Below are positions 25,630 to 33,946 of a DNA stretch of 64,000 bases, in pieces. The position numbers were made by a program, and so were the translations under genes. Position 1 is the stretch's first letter, and each line of letters begins with the position of its first letter. The stretch comes from Murimonas intestini (GTDB lineage Bacteria > Bacillota > Clostridia > Lachnospirales > Lachnospiraceae), in the NCBI GenBank assembly GCA_003148945.1, contig QGGY01000003.1:124001-188000 (forward strand). The letters are read 5' to 3'. Under the pieces are notes generated by a model, which searched no databases, had not been told where the DNA came from, and was given only the letters and a program-made list of their open reading frames with translations.

Positions 25630-26493
25630 TCAGTCGTTTGGACGCTGGTAGAAGCGTCCTGTTATCTGGTCGGTCCTGATGGAGTTGATAAATGCATGTT
25701 TATCCTCCTGACGGACTTTATTTACTATAGTCTTGACTTCATCGCTGGAGACTACTGAGTAGACCATCTTTCTCTTTTCCTGTTCATAGCAGCCTGTCCC
25801 TGTGAAAATAGTGGCGCCGTGATTAGTATTGTCTGCAATTATGTGGTAGACCTCATTCGGGTGGTCAGTGATGATGAACAGTGTGTGCTTCTTATACCTC
25901 TGATGGAGCATCTGCACTATCTGGGTGGAGGTGTACTGGAAAATGATAGAATACAGTGCTTTATCCCATCCAAAGAGTACGCCGGCTACAAGAAGCATGG
26001 CAACATTTCCAAGGAGCATGTAATTCCATGTGTCGATCCCGTGCTTTTCTGAAAAAAAGATGACCAGGATATCCGTGCCTCCTGCACAGGCCGCGCCTAT
26101 CAGACAGAGGCTCATGGCGAAACCATTGATGATACCGCCGAATACGGCTATCAGCAGGACATCGGAGGTGACCACAATGGAGGGGATGAGGTCCGTAAAA
26201 ATACCGGTCAGGACGATCATCAGTGTGGTATAAAAGGTAAACTTTTTTCCAATGACCTTAAATGCAAGGACGATGACAAATGCATTTAAAGTATAGTTGA
26301 TGACAGAGAACGGAAGAGAAATGTTCAGGAATTCTTTTCCAATCTTCTGGAGCAGGAGTGTCAGCCCGTTAAATCCGCCGGGATAGAGGCCTCCCGCATG
26401 GACGAACGTGTTGATGTTGACTGCCATAATAAGAGATGCGGCTACAATAAAGACGAGCCGTTTTATATCACTTTTCAGGGCTGAGGTTTTCAT
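25630..26493 (-). CDS. YitT family membrane protein (DUF161/DUF2179)
   Basis: A 287-residue protein with about six transmembrane segments (near residues 12-32, 55-75, 83-103, 110-130, 155-175 and 178-190) followed by a cytoplasmic DUF2179 domain (about 205-287, ending ITGRFYQRPND). The YitT family is widespread in Firmicutes; the soluble domain binds ligand in some members, but transport substrates are not established. A TATAAT on the minus strand at 26536-26531 and GGAG near the ATG support the start. It is monocistronic and convergent with the kdpE-like gene. Confidence 0.85.
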   Translation of the reverse strand: MKTSALKSDIKRLVFIVAASLIMAVNINTFVHAGGLYPGGFNGLTLLLQKIGKEFLNISLPFSVINYTLNAFVIVLAFKVIGKKFTFYTTLMIVLTGIFTDLIPSIVVTSDVLLIAVFGGIINGFAMSLCLIGAACAGGTDILVIFFSEKHGIDTWNYMLLGNVAMLLVAGVLFGWDKALYSIIFQYTSTQIVQMLHQRYKKHTLFIITDHPNEVYHIIADNTNHGATIFTGTGCYEQEKRKMVYSVVSSDEVKTIVNKVRQEDKHAFINSIRTDQITGRFYQRPND

Positions 26494-26600
26494 GTTTCAA
26501 TCTCCTTTATTCGCACTTTTTCGTTCTTTTATTATAGCATAGTACGGCATTTTTTGCCACTGCAATCCTTGATATTTTCGGCAAAGGAGGCATCAGCGTA

Positions 26601-26625
26601 TTACTGTTCACGGAGTGAACAGTAA
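26601..26625. repeat. Dispersed palindrome, family A copy 1
   Basis: A 25-base palindrome with arms TTACTGTTCAC and GTGAACAGTAA around GGA. An identical copy lies at 41329-41353. Both are intergenic; this one precedes the amidase gene. Confidence 0.8.
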
Positions 26626-26686
26626 TGTGTCAACCTGGAAGGTTCCCGCATATGCTGGTTATAAAGAAGTAATTTTGAGGATTATT

Positions 26687-27529
26687 ATGACAAGGATTGT
26701 AGTGGATGCAGGTCACGGCGGAAGTGATCCCGGGGCTGTCTATCAGGGAAGGCAGGAAAAGGACGATACTCTCCGCCTGGCGTTGGCAGTAGGGAGGATA
26801 CTGGAGGATAACGGTGTGGACGTGGTTTTCACAAGGACAGACGATATTTATGAGACTCCGTTCCAAAAGGCAACAGAGGCTAATCAGGCGGGCGCGGATT
26901 TTTTAGTATCTATACACCGCAACTCAAGTCCGCTGCCCAACCAATACTCAGGCGTGGAGACGCTGGTGTATGATGATTCCGGCATAAAGGCAGAGATGGC
27001 TGAAAATATTAATAAGGAACTGGAAAGAGCGGGGTTTGCCAATCTTGGGATTTCTGAGCGTCCCGGCCTTGTAGTGCTGCGCAGGACCAAAATGCCGGCA
27101 GTATTAGTAGAGGTGGGATTTATTAACTCTGACGAGGATAACAGGATCTTTGATGAACATTTCGATGAGATAGCCCAGGCGATAGCAGATGGAGTGCTGG
27201 AGACGATCAGGGGCACGGATGCGCAGTCAGAGAGCGCTGACAGGGACGAAGAGGCAAATACAGATGATGACAGCGCCGAATGGGGAATGGAGGATTACCG
27301 GGGAGATGAGGAAGTTCCCTACTACAGAGTGCAGACAGGGGTATTCAGACGCAGGGAGAATGCCCAGGAGCAGCTCTACCAGCTTCAGCAGCAGGGCTTT
27401 CCGGCCTATATCATCAATGAGGACGGATATTACAAGGTACAGGTAGGCGCTTTTGAAAAACTGGATAACGCCATAAGGATGGAATCTGTTCTCAGAAAGA
27501 ATGGATACTCCACATTTCTGACAACATAG
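26687..27529 (+). CDS. N-acetylmuramoyl-L-alanine amidase (Amidase_3) with C-terminal SPOR domain
   Basis: A 280-residue peptidoglycan hydrolase. The zinc ligands of the Amidase_3 fold are seen in VVDAGHGGSDPGA, GRQEKDDT and LVSIHRNSS, with catalytic Glu in AVLVEVGFINSD. An acidic linker (about residues 190-215) leads to a SPOR domain (about 214-280) whose two repeats read YRVQTGVF and YKVQVGAF; SPOR domains bind denuded glycan. ATG 26687 follows TGAGG; an earlier in-frame ATG at 26615 lies inside the palindrome repeat. Oddly, there is no signal peptide or membrane anchor with this start. A hairpin terminator follows. Confidence 0.87.
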   Translation: MTRIVVDAGHGGSDPGAVYQGRQEKDDTLRLALAVGRILEDNGVDVVFTRTDDIYETPFQKATEANQAGADFLVSIHRNSSPLPNQYSGVETLVYDDSGIKAEMAENINKELERAGFANLGISERPGLVVLRRTKMPAVLVEVGFINSDEDNRIFDEHFDEIAQAIADGVLETIRGTDAQSESADRDEEANTDDDSAEWGMEDYRGDEEVPYYRVQTGVFRRRENAQEQLYQLQQQGFPAYIINEDGYYKVQVGAFEKLDNAIRMESVLRKNGYSTFLTT

Positions 27530-27543
27530 AAAAAAGACAGAGG

Positions 27544-27581
27544 TGTTTCACCGGCGAATTATGCGGGACGCCGGTGAAACA
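27544..27581 (+). terminator. Hairpin terminator after the amidase gene
   Basis: Perfect 13-base arms TGTTTCACCGGCG (27544-27556) and CGCCGGTGAAACA (27569-27581), followed only by the weak T-rich TATTTACTT. Confidence 0.7.
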
Positions 27582-27989
27582 TATTTACTTGTCATGGCGC
27601 GGGCCGTAATGAATAATGGCGCATACGTGTATGAAATGTAAAAAAGATGTAAAATATGTTCATATATTCCTATATTTGGTTGACGGGACAAGCCTTGTTA
27701 AATATAATCTGTTTAAAGACTTTTATGAGATGAAATGACATGATTTAAATTGTTACTATTCATGGACTGCTTTGAATTTTTCAATCAGGATGGCCGGTAT
27801 AGATTCAGGTGAGAATGCAGATGCTATAGAAAAGCACAGACCTGCTGAATAGTTACGAAGATATTACTCCATCCGGAGCTTATATTTCTCATAGAAAATC
27901 TTAATAATTTCGAAAGGTGCTTTTTCATTTTTACAGGAGATGGTAAAATCAGGTTAAACTATAAATGGCAAAGCATATGAGGTTATGGA
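27582..27989. other. Intergenic region with repeat-like element
   Basis: No gene is supported here. From 27752 to 27856 an imperfect element begins GTTACTATTCA and ends TGAATAGTTAC (inverted ends, one mismatch), and its right end is a family C repeat. The last 100 bases are A+T-rich and probably hold the L,D-transpeptidase promoter, which I cannot place precisely. Confidence 0.45.
27834..27856 (+). repeat. Dispersed repeat, family C copy 1
   Basis: GCACAGACCTGCTGAA then TAGTTAC. Near-identical copies are at 39911-39934 and, inverted, at 54850-54873, all intergenic. Confidence 0.65.
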
Positions 27990-29912
27990 ATGAACGATAA
28001 GTTAGAAGATAAGGTTGGCAAAGAGGATGAGGCAGCTGTGGGTCCCGCATCCCCGGATGCAGCGGAAAATGAACGAATTGATAATGAAAATCATGCGCCC
28101 GGAGGTGTGAATGAGGCGGAGGGCAGCCAGGATGCCGGAGATTCTAAAGCAGCCGGGACAGATAGGGAGCAGGAAAGCCCGGAAGGGAAACCGGAGAACT
28201 CAGACAGAGAGCAGGCTGAAGGGAAGCCGGAGAATTCAGATAGTGAGCAGTCTGAAGAGAGACCGGAAAACTTAGATAGCGTGCAGCCTGAAGAGAGGCC
28301 GGAGAACTCAGATGGTGAGCAGTCTGAAGAGAGGCCGGAAAACTTAGATAAGGAACAGGCTGAGGTGCAGATACGGAACTCAGATGAGAAGCAGTCTGAA
28401 GAGCAGCCTGAAAAGTCTGCAGAAGATTTAAAGGAGCAGAAGCCTGGAGGTGAAAAACTGCCTGAGGCGGAGCTTGAATTTGTTTCAGGGGATGATGTGC
28501 CTGTCAGGAAGAAAAAACGGTGGAAGCTGGCAGTGGGAATTGTGTTTATCGTGCTGCTTCTGGCAGCAGGCGGCGCTTACGGGGCGGGTATCTATTATTT
28601 TCAGGACAAGTTCCTTCCCAATACAACTATTAACGGCATAGATGCTTCTTATGCACTGCCTGAGGACATAGAAAACCAGATTGCTGCCGGAGTGAAGAAA
28701 TATAAGATCCAGGTGGAATCAAGAGGAGGAAAGAAAGAGACTCTCACCTCTGACCAGATTGGGTATCACTATGTATCAAAGGGCGAGGTGGAAGGCTTTA
28801 AGGAGAGCCAGAACCTGTATAAATGGCCGTTCAGCTTCTGGGATGATTTTAATTATACATTTGAATCCAGCACGGCATATGAAGAAGAAGCATTTAACCA
28901 GGCGGTAGAGAATCTGGAATGTCTGCAGCCTGAGAACATGGAAGAGCCCAGTGATGCCTATATGGAATTTGACACAAAAGATTCAGAGTATGTCATTGTG
29001 CCGGAAGAGCAGGGGGCAAAGCTGGATACTGACAAAGTCAAACAAGTCATAGGAGAGGCTGTCACAAAGAGTGAAGACGGTATTTCACTGGAAAAGAAAG
29101 AATGTTACTTAAAGCCTGCCGTTACATCAGGTGATAAGTCCCTGAACAGGCTGGTGACTAAGCTGAATAAATACTGCCATACAAGGATAGAATATGTCTT
29201 TGGAGAGAACAGAGAAGTTCTGGACGGGGCAACGATTAACAGCTGGGTCAGCTATGATGATAAAGGCAATGTCACGCTGGATGAAGAACAGATCCCCATT
29301 TTTGTCCAGGGGCTTGCGGAAAAATATGACACATATGACAAACCAAGGGAATTTAAGACGAATGATGGTTCTTATGTGACAGTCAGCGGCGGAAGCTATG
29401 GATGGATGATAGACCAGGAAATGGAGGTTCAGGAGCTCACGGCTCTCATACAGAGCGGGGCACAGACAGAGAGGTATGCGGCGTTTGCACAGACTGCGCT
29501 CAGCTGGGAGAACAGTGACCTGGGATGGGATTATATAGAAATAGACTTGACGAAACAGCATATTTGGATGTATATTGGCGGAGAAGTCGCCGTGGAATCA
29601 GATTTTGTATCAGGTGATATCCGGTCTGGGGACAAGGCCACTCCGGAGGGGACTTATACGCTGTATTATAAGAAGTCACCTGATGTTCTGAAAAGTGACA
29701 AGCCTGGTGACTCTTATCAGACGCCAGTCACATTCTGGATGCCTTTTAACGGCGGTGTGGGTATGCATGACGCTACATGGAGAGGAAGCTTTGGCGGAAG
29801 TATCTATACCTATGATGGATCGCACGGATGCATCAATCTCCCCTATGATGCCGCCAGTCAGATATATAATCTGATCTATGATGGCTTTCCGATCATATGT
29901 TTTTACCGTTAG
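27990..29912 (+). CDS. L,D-transpeptidase (YkuD) with acidic repeat region and membrane anchor
   Basis: A 640-residue cell-wall cross-linking enzyme, or one attaching proteins to peptidoglycan. Residues 1-165 are an acidic, probably disordered cytoplasmic region containing six 12-residue repeats; a helix follows near 178-203 after KKKRWK, placing the rest outside. Peptidoglycan-binding-type domains (PG_binding_4, about 215-450) precede the YkuD domain (about 515-640) with the catalytic motif YDGSHGCINLPYDAA and the conserved His in GVGMHDATWRG. The domain order matches clostridial and enterococcal Ldt proteins; the long charged N-terminus is the unusual part. It is followed by a long palindrome. 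Confidence 0.9.
   Translation: MNDKLEDKVGKEDEAAVGPASPDAAENERIDNENHAPGGVNEAEGSQDAGDSKAAGTDREQESPEGKPENSDREQAEGKPENSDSEQSEERPENLDSVQPEERPENSDGEQSEERPENLDKEQAEVQIRNSDEKQSEEQPEKSAEDLKEQKPGGEKLPEAELEFVSGDDVPVRKKKRWKLAVGIVFIVLLLAAGGAYGAGIYYFQDKFLPNTTINGIDASYALPEDIENQIAAGVKKYKIQVESRGGKKETLTSDQIGYHYVSKGEVEGFKESQNLYKWPFSFWDDFNYTFESSTAYEEEAFNQAVENLECLQPENMEEPSDAYMEFDTKDSEYVIVPEEQGAKLDTDKVKQVIGEAVTKSEDGISLEKKECYLKPAVTSGDKSLNRLVTKLNKYCHTRIEYVFGENREVLDGATINSWVSYDDKGNVTLDEEQIPIFVQGLAEKYDTYDKPREFKTNDGSYVTVSGGSYGWMIDQEMEVQELTALIQSGAQTERYAAFAQTALSWENSDLGWDYIEIDLTKQHIWMYIGGEVAVESDFVSGDIRSGDKATPEGTYTLYYKKSPDVLKSDKPGDSYQTPVTFWMPFNGGVGMHDATWRGSFGGSIYTYDGSHGCINLPYDAASQIYNLIYDGFPIICFYR
28188..28403 (+). repeat. Coding tandem repeat, six units of 36 bases
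   Basis: Six 12-residue units near the consensus RPENSDxEQSEE (residues 67-138 of the L,D-transpeptidase). Units alternate PENSD and PENLD. Unit number can change by slippage without breaking the frame. Confidence 0.8.
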
Positions 29913-29927
29913 GATATTATGATGCCA

Positions 29928-29980
29928 GGGTCAAAAGGTCATACAATGCATGCTTGCATGCAATTGTATGACTTTGACCC
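29928..29980. terminator. Long hairpin between the L,D-transpeptidase and sfsA
   Basis: Arms GGGTCAAAAGGTCATACAAT and TTGTATGACTTTGACCC (29964-29980) pair with small bulges, with the self-complementary GCATGC at the tip. The position fits a terminator, but there is no T run; it may instead be a dispersed palindromic repeat. Confidence 0.5.
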
Positions 29981-30007
29981 CAACATTTTATAAAACAGGG
30001 GATAATA

Positions 30008-30691
30008 ATGAAGTATAACAATATAAAAGAGGCAGTCTTTCTGGAACGTCCGAACAGGTTTATCGCACATGTGATGCTGGACGGACACAGGGAGATATGC
30101 CATGTTAAGAACACGGGGCGCTGCAGGGAACTGCTGACGCCCGGTGCTTCTGTATTTATAGAGGAATGCAGCAATCCGGCCAGAAAGACGAAATATGATC
30201 TGATAGGGGTCAAAAAAGGACGTCTGCTGATCAATATGGATTCCCAGGTCCCTAATAAGGCTGTGGAGGAATGGCTGCTGAAGAAAGAGTTATTTTTAGA
30301 CCTCACCCTGGTGCGGCCGGAGACAAAGTACGGCAGTTCCAGGTTCGATTTTTATATAGAGGCAGGCGGCAGAAGGATTTTTATGGAGGTAAAGGGGGTC
30401 ACTCTGGAGGAAGAGGGTGTGGCCAGATTTCCGGATGCCCCCACACTGAGGGGGATAAAGCATATCCATGAACTTATGGAAGCCATAAAGGAAGGATATG
30501 AGGCGTATGTTCTTTTTGTAATACAGATGAAAGGCGTAAGCAGTTTTGAACCTAATTACAGGACACATCCGGAATTTGGCGAAGCGCTGAAGCAGGCGGC
30601 GGAGGCCGGGGTGCATATTCTGGCATATGACTGCATAGTTACAGAGGACAGCATTGAAATAGACAGACAGGTGAGAGTAGAAAAATGCTAA
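30008..30691 (+). CDS. sfsA: SfsA family DNA-binding protein (sugar fermentation stimulation homologue)
   Basis: A 227-residue protein of standard SfsA length. Conserved stretches include RPNRFIAHVMLDG, CHVKNTGRCRELL, and the nuclease-like core SSRFDFYIEAGGRRIFMEVK followed by FPDAPTLRGIKHIHEL. Structural work on the family shows an OB-fold plus a PD-(D/E)XK-like domain; its cellular role remains unclear. ATG 30008 has GGGGAT upstream. The stop overlaps the mutY start by 7 bases. Confidence 0.92.
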   Translation: MKYNNIKEAVFLERPNRFIAHVMLDGHREICHVKNTGRCRELLTPGASVFIEECSNPARKTKYDLIGVKKGRLLINMDSQVPNKAVEEWLLKKELFLDLTLVRPETKYGSSRFDFYIEAGGRRIFMEVKGVTLEEEGVARFPDAPTLRGIKHIHELMEAIKEGYEAYVLFVIQMKGVSSFEPNYRTHPEFGEALKQAAEAGVHILAYDCIVTEDSIEIDRQVRVEKC

Positions 30692-31809
30692 AAGGAATTG
30701 TGGAACCACTGCTAAAGTGGTATGATACTTGCAGACGTATTTTGCCCTGGAGGGAGGAACCTGATGCATACAGCGTATGGGTGTCGGAAATTATGCTGCA
30801 GCAGACCAGAGTGGAAGCAGTCAAGCCGTTTTATACAAGATTTATGGATGCGCTGCCTGATATAGAGGCTCTGGCATCATGTGAGGAGGACAGGCTCCTG
30901 AAGCTCTGGGAAGGGCTTGGATATTATAACCGTGTAAGGAATATGCAGAAGGCAGCCAGGATCGTGGCAGAGGAATACGGCGGCAGGATGCCCTCAGACT
31001 ATGAAAAGCTTTTGAAGCTTCCGGGAATCGGCCCGTACACGGCCGGGGCTGTGGCCTCTATTGCATACGGGATACCCGTACCGGCTGTGGATGGAAATGT
31101 GCTGCGTGTGCTTTCAAGGGTAACGGCAGATTATGAGGACATAATGAAGCCTTCTATGCGCAGGAAGCTGGAGGAACAGATAATGGAAATTATCCCTCCG
31201 GATAATGCAGGGAAGTTTACTCAGGCTCTTATGGAACTGGGAGCCATCATCTGTGTGCCAAACGGAGCCGCAAAATGCGGAGAGTGCCCGCTAAAGGACA
31301 TGTGTCTGGCAAGAGAGAAGGGGATCGTGACAGAACTTCCCCAAAAGGCGGCAAAAAAACCGAGAAGGATAGAGCAGAGGACGGTTTTTGTCTTAAAAGA
31401 CGGTGAGAAGGCGGCTATAAGGAAGCGGCCGAAAAAAGGGCTTTTGCCCGGGCTATATGAACTTCCTAATACGGAGGGACATCTGGGTATGGATGAGGTG
31501 GTGCAGTTTGTAAAAGAACAGGGAATGTCACCGATCCGGGTAAAGAGGCTGTCGGATTCCAAACATATTTTCAGCCATGTGGAATGGCAGATGATTGGTT
31601 ACGCAGTCTGGATAGAGGAGCTGGAAAAACAGCCGGAAGACGGCCTCATCTTTGTAGAACCCCAAAGGACAGAAAGGGAATTTCCTATACCGGCGGCTTT
31701 TGGAGCATATACAGATTATTTGCAGATCAAGCTGGGGCAGGAAAAATATGAATCAGTAAAAGGCAGGAAAGAAAATGAAGATTTTATCAGTGGCAATACC
31801 GTGCTATAA
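30685..31809 (+). CDS. mutY: A/G-specific adenine glycosylase MutY
   Basis: A 374-residue DNA glycosylase removing A opposite 8-oxoguanine. The HhH-GPD domain has MLQQTRVEAV (catalytic Glu) and LPGIGPYTAGAVASIAYG followed by PAVDGNVLRVLSR (catalytic Asp). The iron-sulphur loop follows as C-x7-C-x2-C-x5-C (CVPNGAAKCGECPLKDMC). The C-terminal NUDIX-like domain, which reads 8-oxoG, spans about residues 230-355 with HIFSHVEWQM. The start overlaps sfsA, and its 3' end overlaps the glycosyltransferase by 35 bases. Confidence 0.93.
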   Translation: MLKGIVEPLLKWYDTCRRILPWREEPDAYSVWVSEIMLQQTRVEAVKPFYTRFMDALPDIEALASCEEDRLLKLWEGLGYYNRVRNMQKAARIVAEEYGGRMPSDYEKLLKLPGIGPYTAGAVASIAYGIPVPAVDGNVLRVLSRVTADYEDIMKPSMRRKLEEQIMEIIPPDNAGKFTQALMELGAIICVPNGAAKCGECPLKDMCLAREKGIVTELPQKAAKKPRRIEQRTVFVLKDGEKAAIRKRPKKGLLPGLYELPNTEGHLGMDEVVQFVKEQGMSPIRVKRLSDSKHIFSHVEWQMIGYAVWIEELEKQPEDGLIFVEPQRTEREFPIPAAFGAYTDYLQIKLGQEKYESVKGRKENEDFISGNTVL

Positions 31810-32791
31810 TTCAGAAGCTTATATGAGAAAGTGCATCGAATCCCTCTTACCGGGAGGAGAAGATGTAGAAATACTGGTGATAGACGATGGGTCAAAAGAT
31901 AATACCGCTGACATTGCGGACGAATATGCAAGAGAATATCCAGGGATCGTAAAGGCCATCCATCAGGAGAATGGAGGGCATGGGGAAGCTGTAAATACAG
32001 GGATCAAAAACGCTACAGGATTATATTTTAAAGTAGTGGACAGCGATGACTGGGTGGATGTACACGCATTTACTGAGATACTGGCAAATCTTAAGGAGCT
32101 GGTGGGAGGACCTGATACTGTTGATATGCTTATCAGCAATTTCATCTATGATAAGGTTGGCGTAAGGCATAAAAAAGTAATGCGTTACCGCTCTTCATTC
32201 CCGCAGAAGCAGATCTTTACCTGGGATGAGGTCCATAAACTGAGAAAGGGACAGTATATCCTGATGCATTCTGTAATTTACAGGACAAATCTGCTCAGGG
32301 AGTGCGGCCTGGTACTGCCGAAGCATACCTTCTACGTGGACAACCTGTTTATTTTCCAGCCCCTTCCCTGGGTAAAGAAAATGTATTATATGGATGTTAA
32401 TTTCTATCATTATTTTATAGGGCGTGAAGACCAGTCGGTAAATGAAGAAGTAATGATCCGCAGGCTGGACCAGCAGATCAGAGTCAACAAGATCATGATT
32501 GATTTTATGGCAGGGCAGAAGATAACTAATAAAAAGCTGAAGAAATATATGCTGAATTATCTTGATATCATTATGACAGTATCTTCGATCATGGCCCTGC
32601 GTTCAGGGACAGACGAGAATTTTGAGAAAAAACAGGAGCTGTGGCAGTATCTGAGGCAAAGCGACTATCCGCTCTATCTGAAGCTTCGGACAGGTCTTCT
32701 TGGGCGTGCCATGAATCTGCCCGGCAAGAGCGGACGGCAGGTATCTGTTGCCGCTTACAAGGTAACAAGAAAGTTTTTTGGTTTTAACTGA
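31775..32791 (+). CDS. Family 2 glycosyltransferase
   Basis: A 338-residue GT-A fold enzyme. The nucleotide-sugar motif is VAIPCYNSEAYMRKCIESLL, then ILVIDDGSKDNTADIADEY, with the metal-binding acidic pair in KVVDSDDWVD (near residue 92). The C-terminal 120 residues are mainly helical and basic without obvious membrane helices, so it acts at the cytoplasmic face. AGGAAAG precedes the ATG at 31775. No other polysaccharide genes lie nearby, so the acceptor is unknown. Confidence 0.86.
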   Translation: MKILSVAIPCYNSEAYMRKCIESLLPGGEDVEILVIDDGSKDNTADIADEYAREYPGIVKAIHQENGGHGEAVNTGIKNATGLYFKVVDSDDWVDVHAFTEILANLKELVGGPDTVDMLISNFIYDKVGVRHKKVMRYRSSFPQKQIFTWDEVHKLRKGQYILMHSVIYRTNLLRECGLVLPKHTFYVDNLFIFQPLPWVKKMYYMDVNFYHYFIGREDQSVNEEVMIRRLDQQIRVNKIMIDFMAGQKITNKKLKKYMLNYLDIIMTVSSIMALRSGTDENFEKKQELWQYLRQSDYPLYLKLRTGLLGRAMNLPGKSGRQVSVAAYKVTRKFFGFN

Positions 32792-32796
32792 CAGGA

Positions 32797-32828
32797 TAAG
32801 GGGCTGCTGCGTGTGCAACGGCCCCTTA
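32797..32828. terminator. Bidirectional terminator between glycosyltransferase and lipid kinase
   Basis: Arms TAAGGGGC (32797-32804) and GCCCCTTA (32821-32828), with an outer CTGACA/TGTCAG pairing that lengthens the stem. It sits between convergent genes. Confidence 0.65.
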
Positions 32829-32835
32829 AGTTATG

Positions 32836-33753
32836 TCAGCCTGTTATGACTTTTAATGGGATTGCTTCTAATGAAATATCAAGTGAATCCCGGCAGCCAA
32901 ATGATTCCCCGTCTGTATGTACGGCGAGAGATCTGTCGGTCCGGACGGACATCCTGCGGCAGCGGAATATATGTATCCCCTTAAAATGTGTATGTTTGCC
33001 GTAATATGCTGTAGGAAGCGCCATGAGGACTTTCAGTTTGCTCATTTTTTCTACAACGATAATATCCAGCCATTCATCTGATGAATCTGCCTCAGGACAG
33101 AACATGAATCCTCCGCCCTCATACTTCAGGTTCATGGCGGCTGTGAAGTAGACCTTCGGATAATGAAGTTTTTTCTCACCGTCAAGTATGATATCCATAG
33201 GTGAGGCCTTCAGCAGAAGCAGCTGTCTGAGTGCGATCCCTGTATAGGTGAGCTTGCCCAGCTTCAGCTTATTCAGGAAATCCTTGATTGGTGAGTTCAG
33301 GGCTTCGTGACAGATGGCAGCATCATATCCGATACCTGAGCTGACTGCAAAATTTCTCCGTTCTCCTTCTGAAGTGCTTACACCGATGCGCAGACTGTGA
33401 TAAGAGGAAGGATGAAGTATCGCTTCTAATGCTTTGGCAGGATCTTTTTCCAGATTCAGCCCCCTTGCCAGATCATTGCTTGATCCTGTGGGTATGTAGG
33501 CAAAGACAACTTTTGAATAATCTTCAATGCCGTAGATGACTTCATTAGCTGTTCCGTCACCGCCTACGGCTACCAGTACACAGGGGGATTTCTCTGTGGA
33601 GATATACTTGGCCAGCCTGGTCGCATGGCCTTTTTCCCTGGTAAACAGAACCCGGTAATCACATTTAACGGATGTCAGCCTGTGCTCCAGAGTGTCCCAT
33701 ATTTCACGGCCTTTGCCTGAACTGGATTTTGGGTTAACAATAAAATAATACAT
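32836..33753 (-). CDS. Diacylglycerol kinase catalytic-domain lipid kinase (YegS/DgkB family)
   Basis: A 305-residue lipid kinase. The nucleotide-binding motif VAVGGDGTANEVIYGI (near residue 58) and the substrate-loop IPTGSSNDLARGLNL (near 83) define the family, which phosphorylates diacylglycerol, sphingosine or related lipids at the membrane. The start at 33753 (MYYFIVNPKSSSGKG) is supported by GGGAGG 7 bases upstream; an in-frame ATG at 33804 lies in the GC-rich hairpin region. It converges with the glycosyltransferase. Confidence 0.86.
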   Translation of the reverse strand: MYYFIVNPKSSSGKGREIWDTLEHRLTSVKCDYRVLFTREKGHATRLAKYISTEKSPCVLVAVGGDGTANEVIYGIEDYSKVVFAYIPTGSSNDLARGLNLEKDPAKALEAILHPSSYHSLRIGVSTSEGERRNFAVSSGIGYDAAICHEALNSPIKDFLNKLKLGKLTYTGIALRQLLLLKASPMDIILDGEKKLHYPKVYFTAAMNLKYEGGGFMFCPEADSSDEWLDIIVVEKMSKLKVLMALPTAYYGKHTHFKGIHIFRCRRMSVRTDRSLAVHTDGESFGCRDSLDISLEAIPLKVITG

Positions 33754-33777
33754 GGACTGCCTCCCGGAAACTTTATT

Positions 33778-33835
33778 CCCGCGGGCAGCGAGCCAGGTGA
33801 ACATGCCTGCATGTGCATTTGGCGGCTGCCGCGGG
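33778..33835. other. GC-rich hairpin in the leader of the lipid kinase gene
   Basis: CCCGCGGGCAGC (33778-33789) can pair with GCTGCCGCGGG (33825-33835) with one bulged base; the loop holds a smaller CATGCCTGCATG-type fold. It lies 25-82 bases upstream of the kinase ATG, on its leader. No function assigned. Confidence 0.35.
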
Positions 33836-33946
33836 GGGCTTTTGTTGATGTATTTATTGTAGCAGGTTTTCAGTAAAGGTGCCAGAGGAAATTATTGTGC
33901 CTCCTGCGGTATGTGGTGTTAAGAAAAAGATGATGTTACACTGATC

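Noticed and set aside
28188-28403. CRISPR-like array
   Set aside because: The 36-base periodicity is an in-frame coding repeat without spacers; it encodes PENSD-type units of the L,D-transpeptidase.
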